This document shows, piece by piece, positions 1 through 7,362 of a stretch of DNA of 64,000 nt (the first letter of the stretch is position 1; every line of letters starts with the position of its first letter). This DNA is from Nonomuraea typhae. Its GTDB lineage: Bacteria > Actinomycetota > Actinomycetes > Streptosporangiales > Streptosporangiaceae. The stretch covers positions 620,001 to 684,000 of the forward strand of contig NZ_VRLV01000002.1 in NCBI RefSeq assembly GCF_009760925.1, read 5' to 3'. The notes under the pieces are model-generated. The model ran no database searches and was not told the DNA's origin. It saw only the letters and a program-made list of their open reading frames with translations. A program made the translations under genes and the position numbers.

Positions 1-2
1 AG

Positions 3-137
3 CAGCCGCCGTGCCTTGACGGGCATGAGCCGGGCACGTGCCCCGAATGGGCGTGCACCGTCTGCGGGCTCGCCGTGATCATCGGGGGGTCGCAGCTGCC
101 GGCTCCGGCCCGGGCTCTGGTGACGGCAGCGGCTTGA
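3..137 (+). CDS. C-terminal end of an unrecognised protein (partial)
   Basis: An open frame enters from the left edge and stops with TGA at 135-137, ten bases before the DUF3000 start. The visible 44 residues have four cysteines in a C-x8-C-x4-C-x2-C arrangement followed by a short hydrophobic stretch, so a small zinc-binding module is conceivable. I do not recognise the family. The start lies outside the window and the frame is short, so it may be a chance open frame; close spacing to the next gene is the main support. Confidence 0.3.
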   Translation, partial: QPPCLDGHEPGTCPEWACTVCGLAVIIGGSQLPAPARALVTAAA

Positions 138-146
138 GCACGACGT

Positions 147-791
147 ATGAGCACCCCCGTGGTCCCCTTCCGCCCGCTCTCGACCTACGCTTCGGCTATG
201 ACCGCAGGTGACCGGCCGCCGCCTCCGCCCGCGTTCGTGCGCGCCGCGGAGAGCCTGCGCCTGACCGACGTGCGGCCCGAGATCGAGCTCGAGGACCTGC
301 CCGCCCCCCAGCGGCTGGCCCCTTACTCCGCGGCCATCGGCGCCTCGGTCTACCGCGACGACGACGAACTCGCGGTCGGACGGCTCATCCTGCTGTTCGA
401 CCCGGACGGCCAGCGTGGCTGGGACGGCCCTTTCCGCCTCGTCGCGTACGTGCGGGCGGACATGGAGCCGGAGATCACCTCCGATCCGCTCCTCGGCCCG
501 GTCGCATGGAGCTGGCTGACCGAAGCGTTGGAGGCCCAGCACGCCGCCTACTCCGCCGCTGGCGGTACTGTGACAAGGGCCGTGTCCGAGGGGTTCGGCA
601 ACAAAGCGGAAGACCCGGTCACCACAGAGCTGGAGCTGAGGGCGTCCTGGTCCCCGACGGAGGAAGATCTCTCGGGTCACGTCGCCGCCTGGTGCGACCT
701 CATGTGCCTGGCGGCGGGGATACCGCCCCTCCCGCCCGACGTGGCCACGCTGCCGCGTCACCGTGAAGATCCGGAGTCCTTTCGGAAGTGA
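147..791 (+). CDS. DUF3000 domain-containing protein
   Basis: 214 aa protein of the actinobacterial DUF3000 family, whose biochemical role is unknown. The family core is recognisable from about residue 28 (PPAFVRAAESLR) through the PAPQRLAPYSAAIGA segment and the GWDGPFRLVAYVRADMEPE segment to the C-terminal ATWCDL-like region. There is no signal peptide or membrane segment, so it is probably cytoplasmic. Its TGA overlaps the GTG start of the RNase D gene (GTGA), which implies co-translation; this pairing is common in actinobacteria. A second ATG at 198 lies just before the conserved core and may be the true start. Confidence 0.8.
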   Translation: MSTPVVPFRPLSTYASAMTAGDRPPPPPAFVRAAESLRLTDVRPEIELEDLPAPQRLAPYSAAIGASVYRDDDELAVGRLILLFDPDGQRGWDGPFRLVAYVRADMEPEITSDPLLGPVAWSWLTEALEAQHAAYSAAGGTVTRAVSEGFGNKAEDPVTTELELRASWSPTEEDLSGHVAAWCDLMCLAAGIPPLPPDVATLPRHREDPESFRK

Positions 792-2014
792 CAGAAGAAC
801 AGACCGTCGTCCCGCTGCTGGAACCGCGCGAGGGCATCCCATCGGTGATCGCCGACGCCGCGGGGCTGGCCCGCACGATCGAGGCGTTCGCCGCCGGCAG
901 CGGACCCGTCGCGGTCGACGCCGAGCGCGCCTCCGGTTACCGCTACGGCAACCGCGCCTATCTCGTCCAGCTGCGCCGGTCCGGCGCGGGCACCGCGCTC
1001 ATCGACCCGATGGGCTGCCCCGATCTGAGCGCGCTCGACGCGGCCGTGGCCGAGGAGGAGATCGTGCTGCACGCCGCCTCGCAGGACCTGGCGTGCCTGG
1101 CGGAGGTCGGCTTCCGGCCGCGCCGGATGTTCGACACGGAGCTGGCCGGGCGGCTGCTCGGCTACGAGCGGGTCGGCCTGGGCACGATGGTCGAGACGGT
1201 GCTCGGGTTGCGGCTGGAGAAGGGGCACTCGGCGGCCGACTGGTCGACGCGCCCGCTGCCCGAGGACTGGCTGCGGTACGCGGCGCTCGACGTCGAGGTG
1301 CTGGTCGAGCTGCGGGACGCGCTGCGCGCGCAGCTCGAGGAGAGCGGCAAGCTGCGCTGGGCGGAGGAGGAGTTCGCGGCGATCCTGGCCACGCCGCCGC
1401 CGACGCCGCGCTCCGACCCGTGGCGGCGCACCTCCGGCATCCACAAGGTGCGCAACGTGCGGGCGCTGGCCATCGTGCGCGAGTTGTGGACCATGCGCGA
1501 CACGATCGCCCGCGAGAAGGACCTGGCCCCGGGCCGGGTGCTGCCGGACGCCGCCATCGTGACGGCCGCGCTGGAGGTGCCGCGGACCAAGAAGGCGCTG
1601 ACGGAGATCACCGCGTTCACCGGCCGCAGCGCCCGGCGCTACATGTCCGACTGGCTCGCGGCGGTGAGCCGGGCGCGGGCGCTGCCCGACGGCGACCTGC
1701 CCCATCCGAGCTCCCCCGGCGACGGGCCGCCTCCGGCCAACCGCTGGGCCGATCGCGATCCGGCCGCGGCCAAGCGGCTGGCGGCGGCGCGGGCGGTGGT
1801 GGCGGCCCTGGCCGACGAGCACCGGATGCCGACCGAGAACCTCCTGCAGCCGGACGCGGTACGCCGCCTGACCTGGGAACCACCCGCCGACCTGGACGAC
1901 GTGACCGTGGCCGGGCGGCTGCGCGAGCTGGGGGCGCGGGAGTGGCAGATCACGCTCACGGCGCACCCGCTGGCCAAGGCGCTCGATCGGCTGGAGACCA
2001 AGGGCGAGATCTAG
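788..2014 (+). CDS. Ribonuclease D-like 3'-5' exonuclease with HRDC domain
   Basis: 408 aa DEDDy-family exoribonuclease, expected to trim RNA 3' ends in the cytoplasm. Exo I is seen as VAVDAERA (D44, E46), Exo II as HAASQDLACL (D100) and Exo III as YAALDVEVL (Y164, D168), giving the complete acidic set plus tyrosine. A helical HRDC-like nucleic-acid-binding domain follows at about 217-295, and the charged C-terminal third looks like a second HRDC-type module. The GTG start overlaps the DUF3000 stop, so the two genes form a translationally coupled pair. Length fits actinobacterial RNase D proteins. Confidence 0.9.
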   Translation: MTEEQTVVPLLEPREGIPSVIADAAGLARTIEAFAAGSGPVAVDAERASGYRYGNRAYLVQLRRSGAGTALIDPMGCPDLSALDAAVAEEEIVLHAASQDLACLAEVGFRPRRMFDTELAGRLLGYERVGLGTMVETVLGLRLEKGHSAADWSTRPLPEDWLRYAALDVEVLVELRDALRAQLEESGKLRWAEEEFAAILATPPPTPRSDPWRRTSGIHKVRNVRALAIVRELWTMRDTIAREKDLAPGRVLPDAAIVTAALEVPRTKKALTEITAFTGRSARRYMSDWLAAVSRARALPDGDLPHPSSPGDGPPPANRWADRDPAAAKRLAAARAVVAALADEHRMPTENLLQPDAVRRLTWEPPADLDDVTVAGRLRELGAREWQITLTAHPLAKALDRLETKGEI

Positions 2015-2024
2015 CCGACGCGCG

Positions 2025-2038
2025 CATTTCGCGAAATG
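2025..2038. promoter_or_regulatory. 14-bp perfect palindrome upstream of lysE-type gene
   Basis: CATTTCGCGAAATG is a perfect palindrome 13 bases before the ATG of the exporter. A plausible -10 (CATGAT, 2040-2045) lies 6 nt before that ATG, which would make the transcript leaderless. The palindrome then sits in the promoter spacer, where a repressor would block RNA polymerase. The regulator is not identifiable from this window. Confidence 0.5.
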
Positions 2039-2051
2039 TCATGATGCGGGC

Positions 2052-2687
2052 ATGCCTATCGACGCCCAGCTCCTTGCCCTGTTCACCGTGACCACCGCGA
2101 TCGCCATGATCACGCCGGGTCCCGACATGTTGTTCGTCCTCGGCTGCGGCATGCGCGGCGGCCCGCGGGCCGGGCTGCTGGCCACCGCGGGCGTGGCCGT
2201 CAGCGAAGCCGTCCACGTGGCCGTGGCGGCGGCCGGGCTGGCCGCGTTGTTCGCGGCGGTGCCGGTCGCGTTCACGGTGGTCCGCGTCGCAGGCGCCGCC
2301 TACCTCATCTACCTGGGCGTCCAGATGATCCGCAACGCCCGGCGCGGCCAGGACGACCTGCCGCCCGTGGGCGCCGGGATGTCCGGCCGCCGTGCCTTCC
2401 TCAACGGCCTTCTCACCAACCTCCTCAACCCCAAGATGGTGACGTTCACGATCGCGTTCCTGCCGCAGTTCGTCGACCCGTCGCTCGGGCAGGTGTGGCT
2501 GCAGTTCGCCATCCTGGGCGCCATCATGATCGCGCTGGAGTTCGTCGTGGACGGGACCGTGGGCGTGCTGGCCGGCCGCATCGGCGCCTGGCTCCGCCGC
2601 CGCGCCGCCGCCCGCCGCCGCATCGACATCGCAACCGGCGGCCTGTTCATCGGCCTGGGCGTCCGGCTGGCCGTCACGGACCGCTGA
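2052..2687 (+). CDS. LysE/RhtB family amino acid exporter
   Basis: 211 aa integral membrane protein of the LysE/RhtB translocator family, which exports amino acids or derivatives by proton antiport. The N-terminal signature ITPGPDMLFVLGCGMRGG follows the first membrane segment, and the GLLTNLLNPKMVTFTIAFLPQF segment marks the conserved central helices; five to six membrane spans are visible, ending in an arginine-rich loop and a last helix. Length is typical. The substrate cannot be read from sequence. Likely leaderless, with a palindromic operator candidate immediately upstream. Confidence 0.88.
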   Translation: MPIDAQLLALFTVTTAIAMITPGPDMLFVLGCGMRGGPRAGLLATAGVAVSEAVHVAVAAAGLAALFAAVPVAFTVVRVAGAAYLIYLGVQMIRNARRGQDDLPPVGAGMSGRRAFLNGLLTNLLNPKMVTFTIAFLPQFVDPSLGQVWLQFAILGAIMIALEFVVDGTVGVLAGRIGAWLRRRAAARRRIDIATGGLFIGLGVRLAVTDR

Positions 2688-3027
2688 CGCCTTCGAGCGT
2701 ACGGCCGGCCGTCACACACGACGGGCGCACGGCCGGCCACCGCACACACCCGACAACCCTCACACGCACGACCAGGCCCCCCACACCGGTGTACGGCCGG
2801 CCACCGCCGACACCCCCACGCACGACCAGCCCTCACGCACTACGCATGCACCACAGGCCACCACACACACCCGACACCCTCACGTGCACGACCAACCCCA
2901 ACCACGCATGCACGACAGACCACCACACACACCCGCCACCCTCATGCGCACGAACAACCCCCAACCACGCACGCACGACAGACCACCACAGACGACACCT
3001 GTACGGCAGGCCGTCACGGACTGCTGA
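2669..3027. repeat. Degenerate minisatellite-like C/A-rich spacer with flanking 19-bp repeat
   Basis: The gap between the exporter and the DUF1023 gene (2688-3013) is strongly strand-asymmetric (C and A rich on the plus strand) and made of degenerate repeats of about 60 bp, clearest between 2840 and 2995, where CACGCAYGCACGACAGACCA and CACACACACCCG blocks recur. A 19-bp sequence GGCCGTCACGGAcCGCTGA at 2669-2687 recurs with one mismatch at 3009-3027. The first copy is the 3' end of the exporter gene and the second contains the stop codon of the opposing gene. No gene is seen in the gap. Confidence 0.7.
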
Positions 3028-3832
3028 TGGCCCCGGTCAGCGCGATGGTGGTGATGCGGTCGAGAACCGGCCCCGGCCGCAGGTAGCCCGTGTGCCCGCC
3101 CGAGCCTCCGTCGAACCGGCGGGCGCCGAAACCGGGAAGGTTGGGGTCGGCGCCGAAGCCAATCGGGCCGAGTAGCAGCCCGGGGCGGAAGACGTCGTCG
3201 CGGGCGGCCAGCGTGGCCCAGACGCGGGCGGGGGTGCGCAGCTCGGCGAGGGCGGGCACGCCCATGCCGGGGCTGCCCAGGGCGACGATGTCGGCCACGG
3301 GCAGGCCCGGCGCGGCCCGCCCGCAGACGACCGAGCCGTAGCTGTGGCAGACCAGGGCGATGCGCTCCTTGCCCCGCAGGGCGCCGACCAGGGTGCGGAG
3401 CGCCTCGGCGCCCTCGTCGGCGGGCACGGTGGTGGCGACGCTCGGGTTGGTCATCTCGGGCGCGTCGTATCCGAGCCAGCCGATGACGGCGACGCTCGTG
3501 CCAGGAGCCAGCGCGCGGGCGCGTTCGTACAGGGCCCGGGCGGCGCCGCCTGGCGCGGCACTGCCGTCGTCGAACTCGCGCAAGCCGTACCCGGTGCCGG
3601 GCACGAAGACGATCACCGTGGCTGCGGCGGCCAGGTCGCCCACGACCTCGATCGCCCGCCCGTCGCCGGAGCGGTCGATGGCGAGGAACTGACGCCCGGG
3701 GCCGTTGACGGCATACCGCTCGGCCAGGGCGGCGGCGGTGATCGGGGGAAGGTCGAGCGGCGGCGGGCCCGGCTGCCGGGCGGCCCCCGCGACGGTCAGG
3801 GCGAGCACGAGGCCCAGCAGGATGCGGCGCAT
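3014..3832 (-). CDS. Secreted alpha/beta hydrolase, DUF1023-like
   Basis: 272 aa protein with an N-terminal signal peptide (about 1-18, LVLALTVAGAARQ) followed by an alpha/beta hydrolase domain. The nucleophile elbow is CHSYGS with Ser164, preceded by a hydrophobic strand; the YDAPEMTNP segment after the GWLGYD strand is typical of DUF1023 hydrolases. The catalytic histidine is probably in the GGHTGYL segment near the C-terminus. Substrate unknown; an extracellular or cell-wall ester is likely given the signal sequence. It lies 62 bp downstream of the oxidoreductase gene on the same strand, with a small dyad between them. Confidence 0.8.
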   Translation of the reverse strand: MRRILLGLVLALTVAGAARQPGPPPLDLPPITAAALAERYAVNGPGRQFLAIDRSGDGRAIEVVGDLAAAATVIVFVPGTGYGLREFDDGSAAPGGAARALYERARALAPGTSVAVIGWLGYDAPEMTNPSVATTVPADEGAEALRTLVGALRGKERIALVCHSYGSVVCGRAAPGLPVADIVALGSPGMGVPALAELRTPARVWATLAARDDVFRPGLLLGPIGFGADPNLPGFGARRFDGGSGGHTGYLRPGPVLDRITTIALTGAISSP

Positions 3833-3874
3833 GGTTCAGGAACTTTATGCGAGCGCGGGCATCGCGCGCGTCAC

Positions 3875-3888
3875 ACTCAGGTCTGAGT
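3875..3888. promoter_or_regulatory. Small inverted repeat upstream of the DUF1023 gene
   Basis: ACTCAGGTCTGAGT is a perfect 6-bp-arm dyad in the 62-bp gap between the oxidoreductase stop and the DUF1023 start. On the minus strand a CATAAAGT segment follows it before the ATG at 3832, so it could be an operator; a role as part of a terminator for the upstream operon is the alternative. Confidence 0.35.
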
Positions 3889-3894
3889 CGTCCC

Positions 3895-4860
3895 TTAGAC
3901 CTTGAGGACGAACTTCCCCTGTGCGTGCTCGGTCTCGAAGGCGCGCAGGGCGGTGGCGGCCTCGCTCAGGGGGAGCTCGCGTTCGATGACCGGGGCGATG
4001 CTGCCGTCGGCGATCAGCGCGGTGAGTTTTTCCAGGTCGGCCGGGCTGCGCCTGGTGGTCAGCACCCGCAGCCGCTGGCTCACGAAGGGGTTGCCGAGGA
4101 CGGTGGCCAGCAGCCTCGGTATGGGCCCGAGGACGGGGCCGCCGGCACTCGTGGAGGCCACGTACACCCCCTTAGGGGTGAGAATGCGGCGCATGGCCTT
4201 CAGCGGGCGGCTGCCGGCGTAGTCGAGGACGGCGTCGTAGCGCTCCCGGGTGGCGGCGAAGTCCTGCTCGGTGTAGTCGATCACCTCGTCGGCGCCGAGG
4301 GAGCGCACCAGCTCCACGTTCCTGGTGCTGCAGACGGCGCTGACGTGCGCGCCGAACGCCTTGGCCAGTTGCACGGTGTAGGTGCCCACGCCGCCAGAGG
4401 CCCCGTTGACCAGGACCTTCGTCCCGGCGCCTACCTCGCCCATCGTCAGCGCCTGAATGGCCGTGGTTCCGGCGACGGGCAGCGTGCCAGCCTGCTCGAA
4501 GGTGACGCCGTCGGGGATGACGCCCAGGTGCGCCTCGGGCATCGCCACGTACTCGGCGTAGGCTCGCTGGCTGGATTCGCCGCAGACCCGGTCGCCGGGC
4601 TTCAGGCGGCTCGTGCCGGGGCCGACGGCCTCGACGACGCCGGCCACATCGCGGCCGAGGATCTCCGCCTTGGGCCGGCGCAGGCCCATCGCGGTGCGGA
4701 TCAGCGCGGGCGAGCCGCGCATGGCCGCCCAGTCGCCGTAGTTGACCGAGCTCGCGCGGACGCGCACCAGCACCTCGCCGGCGGCCGGTTCCGGCCGCGG
4801 GACGTCGGTGCAGCGCAGGACGTCCGCCGGGCCGTACTCCTTGTAGACGATCGCTTTCAC
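3895..4860 (-). CDS. NAD(P)H:quinone oxidoreductase-type medium-chain dehydrogenase
   Basis: 321 aa zinc-independent medium-chain dehydrogenase/reductase. The N-terminal GroES-like domain starts at VKAIVYKEYGPADVL with the SSVNYGDWAAMRG segment of quinone oxidoreductases. The Rossmann domain carries NGASGGVGTYTVQLAKAFGA and GADEVIDYTEQDF. The C-terminus (LSEAATALRAFETEHAQGK) is standard. The start is GTG at 4860, supported by an upstream AGGAA and by overlap with the stop of the HAAS membrane protein gene (GTGA), so this is the third gene of the PadR operon. The open frame continues upstream, but that part is the shadow of the preceding gene. Substrate unknown. Confidence 0.85.
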   Translation of the reverse strand: MKAIVYKEYGPADVLRCTDVPRPEPAAGEVLVRVRASSVNYGDWAAMRGSPALIRTAMGLRRPKAEILGRDVAGVVEAVGPGTSRLKPGDRVCGESSQRAYAEYVAMPEAHLGVIPDGVTFEQAGTLPVAGTTAIQALTMGEVGAGTKVLVNGASGGVGTYTVQLAKAFGAHVSAVCSTRNVELVRSLGADEVIDYTEQDFAATRERYDAVLDYAGSRPLKAMRRILTPKGVYVASTSAGGPVLGPIPRLLATVLGNPFVSQRLRVLTTRRSPADLEKLTALIADGSIAPVIERELPLSEAATALRAFETEHAQGKFVLKV

Positions 4861-5804
4861 GGCAGTTCCTCTCTTGCGCGGGCGACCCCGTCGATCACGG
4901 TGTTGAGGATGGTGAACGCGGAGATCACGATGAGAACGGTGTTGATCCAGCCCGGCAGGCCGGCGGCCGGATTCAGCACCCTGTCGTTGGCGGCCAGCCA
5001 GATGAGCATGACCGCGGAGGCGACGCCGGCCAGCGATCCCGCGACGGCCACGGGAACGGTCCAGCGCGCGTAATACTTGGCGAACGACGAGGCCAGCGCC
5101 GCCACCACCAGCCCGAGGAAGACGTAGACCTGGCCCGTCTCCCACAGCTGCGGCGAGAGCACGCCGAACCTCGGGGAGATCAGGATCAGCGCCCCGAACA
5201 GCACCGTGGCCACCGTCTCCAGGACCAGTTCGGTGAAGCGCAGGCGCCTGCTGGGGCGTTTCGGCAGCGCGTCGGGTGTCCACGCCTTCGATCCGGTACG
5301 GCCCGGCAACGGCAACCGCTCGAAGATCGCGAAGCCGAGGGTGGTCCAGCAGACCAGGTGCGCGAACGCGGTCAGCCCGGCGCCCAGGCCGTCCCACACC
5401 GCGCCCCACCAGTCGCCCTGGAGGCCGACCGGCAGCCCGGCCGCCAGCGCGACGACCGGGACCACGCTCACCAGCAGCGCGGTCAGCAGCCGGGTGTAGT
5501 CGAGGAAGCGCTCCGGCCCGATGAGCCACAGCGGTTCGTCGGAGTACCCGGCGGCGAGCTTGGCCGGGTCACCCAGCTCGGTGAGCACGGCGACCTCAGC
5601 CCGGACGGCCTCCTCGGCTCGGGCAGCCTCCTCGGGCCTGGGGGTGCCCTCACCCTCGCTTCCACCTTCGTGCTCGCCCCTGTGCTCGTGTTCCTCAAGG
5701 GCGTCGGCGATGGAGGCGCGCAGTTCGCGCTCGATCTCGGGCCGCTGGTGTGAGGGCACGCGGCGCAGCACCGCGTCCACGTAGCGGTCGGTGAGGGTGC
5801 TCAT
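4857..5804 (-). CDS. HAAS-domain membrane protein of PadR operon
   Basis: 315 aa protein with an N-terminal cytoplasmic HAAS-like helical domain (about 1-90, MSTLTDRYVDAVLRRVP, RELRASIADALEE and the LTELGDPAKLAAGYSD hallmark), interrupted by a Glu/Gly-rich insert at about 42-65. Four to six membrane helices follow, starting near LLTALLVSVVPVVALAAG. HAAS proteins are usually encoded next to PadR regulators and are thought to act with them in membrane stress or permease control. Here the gene overlaps padR (ATGA) upstream and the oxidoreductase (GTGA) downstream, so all three are coupled. Confidence 0.8.
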   Translation of the reverse strand: MSTLTDRYVDAVLRRVPSHQRPEIERELRASIADALEEHEHRGEHEGGSEGEGTPRPEEAARAEEAVRAEVAVLTELGDPAKLAAGYSDEPLWLIGPERFLDYTRLLTALLVSVVPVVALAAGLPVGLQGDWWGAVWDGLGAGLTAFAHLVCWTTLGFAIFERLPLPGRTGSKAWTPDALPKRPSRRLRFTELVLETVATVLFGALILISPRFGVLSPQLWETGQVYVFLGLVVAALASSFAKYYARWTVPVAVAGSLAGVASAVMLIWLAANDRVLNPAAGLPGWINTVLIVISAFTILNTVIDGVARAREELP

Positions 5805-6136
5805 GACTCGCCTTTCAGGGTGCGGAATGCGGTGTCGAGTTCGGACCAGTCGCGGCTGAGCGTCTCGGCGAGCGCGACGCCCTCCTCGCTCGTCCGGTAG
5901 AACTTGCGCGGCCTGGACTCGTCGGTGTTCCAGTCGCTGACCAGCAGCCCCTGCTTCTCCAGGCGGCGCAGCAGGGGGTAGAGCGTGTTGGCGTCAACGG
6001 CGAAGCCGCTGCGCCCGAGCAGGTCGAGCAGGGCGTAGCCGTAGTTCGGCCGCTCCAGGACGAGCAGGCAGGCGAGCACGACCGTGCCCCGCCGGAGTTC
6101 CTGCAGGTGTGTCGCGAGCAGCTCATCGTCCGGCAT
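5801..6136 (-). CDS. PadR family transcriptional regulator
   Basis: 111 aa short PadR-type winged-helix repressor. The HTH and wing are seen as LLVLERPNYGYALLDLLGRS, NTLYPLLRRLEKQGLLVSDW and the PRKFYRTSEEGVAL wing with a C-terminal helix. The ATG at 6136 is preferred over the in-frame GTG at 6142. A well-spaced promoter (TTGCAA, 17 nt, TATCGT on the minus strand) puts transcription start on that ATG, making the message leaderless. A near-palindrome covers the promoter spacer, which points to autoregulation of the padR / HAAS / oxidoreductase operon. Confidence 0.88.
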   Translation of the reverse strand: MPDDELLATHLQELRRGTVVLACLLVLERPNYGYALLDLLGRSGFAVDANTLYPLLRRLEKQGLLVSDWNTDESRPRKFYRTSEEGVALAETLSRDWSELDTAFRTLKGES

Positions 6137-6145
6137 GCCCACACG

Positions 6146-6172
6146 ATATTGTGTGCCACACAGTATTGCAAG
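6146..6172 (-). promoter_or_regulatory. Leaderless promoter with embedded PadR-type operator
   Basis: On the minus strand the -35 TTGCAA (6172-6167) and -10 TATCGT (about 6149-6144) are 17 bp apart, and the seventh base after the -10 is the A of the padR ATG. The spacer is filled by a 21-bp near-palindrome (6146-6166) with arms ATAnTGTGTG / CACACAnTAT. PadR repressors typically bind such dyads over their own promoters, so this is probably the autoregulatory site. Confidence 0.7.
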
Positions 6173-6199
6173 AGCCCACCCCTCGGCCGTAGTTTCGCT

Positions 6200-6213
6200 G
6201 GAAAGCGCTTTCC
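6200..6213. promoter_or_regulatory. LacI-type operator upstream of the sugar operon
   Basis: GGAAAGCGCTTTCC is a perfect 14-bp palindrome with the central CG typical of LacI/GalR-family operators. It ends 15 bases before the ATG of the Gfo/Idh/MocA gene and overlaps the likely promoter. A copy differing at one position lies before the LacI gene at 15612-15625, so that regulator is the likely ligand of both sites. Confidence 0.75.
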
Positions 6214-6228
6214 GAAGAAGGGGTCTCG

Positions 6229-7362
6229 ATGCGCACGATCGGCGTGGCGATGAACGGCGTCACCGGCAGGATGGGCTACCGCCAGCACCTGGTCCGGTCC
6301 GTCCTGGCCATCAACGAGCAGGGCGGACTGGCCCTGTCCGACGGCACCCGGGTCAGGCTCGAGCCCATCCTCGTCGGCCGCAACGAGGCCAAACTCGCCG
6401 GCGTCGCCGCCCGGCACGGCCTGACCGACTACACCACCGACCTCGAGGCCGCCCTGGAACGCGCCGACGTCTACTTCGACGCCCAGGTCACCCAGGCCCG
6501 GGTCAAGGCCGTGCTCACGGCGATCGACGCCGGCAAGCACGTCTACGCCGAGAAACCCACCGCGGAGTCGGTGGAGGAAGCGGTCGCCCTCGCCCGGGCG
6601 GCCACGGCCCGCGGCGTCAAGAACGGCGTCGTCCAGGACAAGCTCTTCCTGCCGGGGCTGCTCAAGCTGAAGCGGCTCATCGACGGCGGCTTCTTCGGCC
6701 GCATCCTGTCGGTGCGCGGCGAGTTCGGCTACTGGGTCTTCGAAGGCGACTGGCAGGAGGCCCAGCGCCCCTCCTGGAACTACCGGGCCGAGGACGGCGG
6801 CGGCATCATCCTCGACATGTTCCCGCACTGGCACTACGTGCTGGAGAACCTCTTCGGCCGGATCAAGTCCGTCTACGCCAAGGGCGTCACCCACATCCCC
6901 ACCCGCCACGACGAGCAGGGCAACGCCTACCCGGCCACCGCCGACGACGCCGCCTACGGCATCTTCGAGCTCGAAGGCGGCGTCATCGCGCAGATCAACT
7001 CCTCCTGGGCGGTCCGCGTCAACCGTGACGAGCTCGTGGAGTTCCAGGTGGACGGCACGCACGGCAGCGCCGTCGCCGGGCTGCGCACCTGCCGGATCCA
7101 GCACCGGGCCACCACGCCCAAGCCCGTGTGGAACCCGGACCTGCCGGCCACGGCCCGCTTCCGCGACGGCTGGCAGGAGGTGCCGGACAACGCGGAGTTC
7201 GACAACGGGTTCAAGATCCAGTGGGAGCTGTTCCTGCGGCACGTGCTGGAGGACGCCCCGTTCCCCTACGACTTCGCGGCCGGGGCCCGCGGGGTGCAGC
7301 TCGCCGAGCTGGGGCTGCGCTCCTCGGCCGAGGGGCGCAGGATGGCGGTGGAGAGCCTGTGA
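6229..7362 (+). CDS. Gfo/Idh/MocA family sugar oxidoreductase
   Basis: 377 aa NAD(P)-dependent oxidoreductase. The Rossmann domain occupies about residues 1-135 with VAMNGVTGRMGYRQHL as a modified nucleotide loop and the family hallmark AGKHVYAEKPTAESVEEA (lysine of EKP as the catalytic/structural residue). The C-terminal alpha/beta domain follows with the GGIILDMFPHWHYVLEN segment (D and H consistent with the active site). It is the first gene of an operon: its TGA overlaps the GTG of the DUF993 gene. It probably oxidises a sugar or cyclitol at carbon 3, as relatives do; the substrate is unknown. Expression is probably repressed through the palindrome at 6200-6213. Confidence 0.87.
   Translation: MRTIGVAMNGVTGRMGYRQHLVRSVLAINEQGGLALSDGTRVRLEPILVGRNEAKLAGVAARHGLTDYTTDLEAALERADVYFDAQVTQARVKAVLTAIDAGKHVYAEKPTAESVEEAVALARAATARGVKNGVVQDKLFLPGLLKLKRLIDGGFFGRILSVRGEFGYWVFEGDWQEAQRPSWNYRAEDGGGIILDMFPHWHYVLENLFGRIKSVYAKGVTHIPTRHDEQGNAYPATADDAAYGIFELEGGVIAQINSSWAVRVNRDELVEFQVDGTHGSAVAGLRTCRIQHRATTPKPVWNPDLPATARFRDGWQEVPDNAEFDNGFKIQWELFLRHVLEDAPFPYDFAAGARGVQLAELGLRSSAEGRRMAVESL

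Noticed and set aside
758..2091. Long open frames on both strands over RNase D
   Set aside because: GC-rich third-position bias makes complementary shadow frames; they have Arg/Pro/Ala-rich composition and no family features, whereas the RNase D frame has the DEDDy motifs.
2688..3013. Possible CRISPR array
   Set aside because: The repeats are degenerate and ~60 bp long without equal spacers or cas genes.
4861..5529. N-terminal extension of the oxidoreductase frame
   Set aside because: It lies inside the HAAS protein gene; conserved family start is at 4860.
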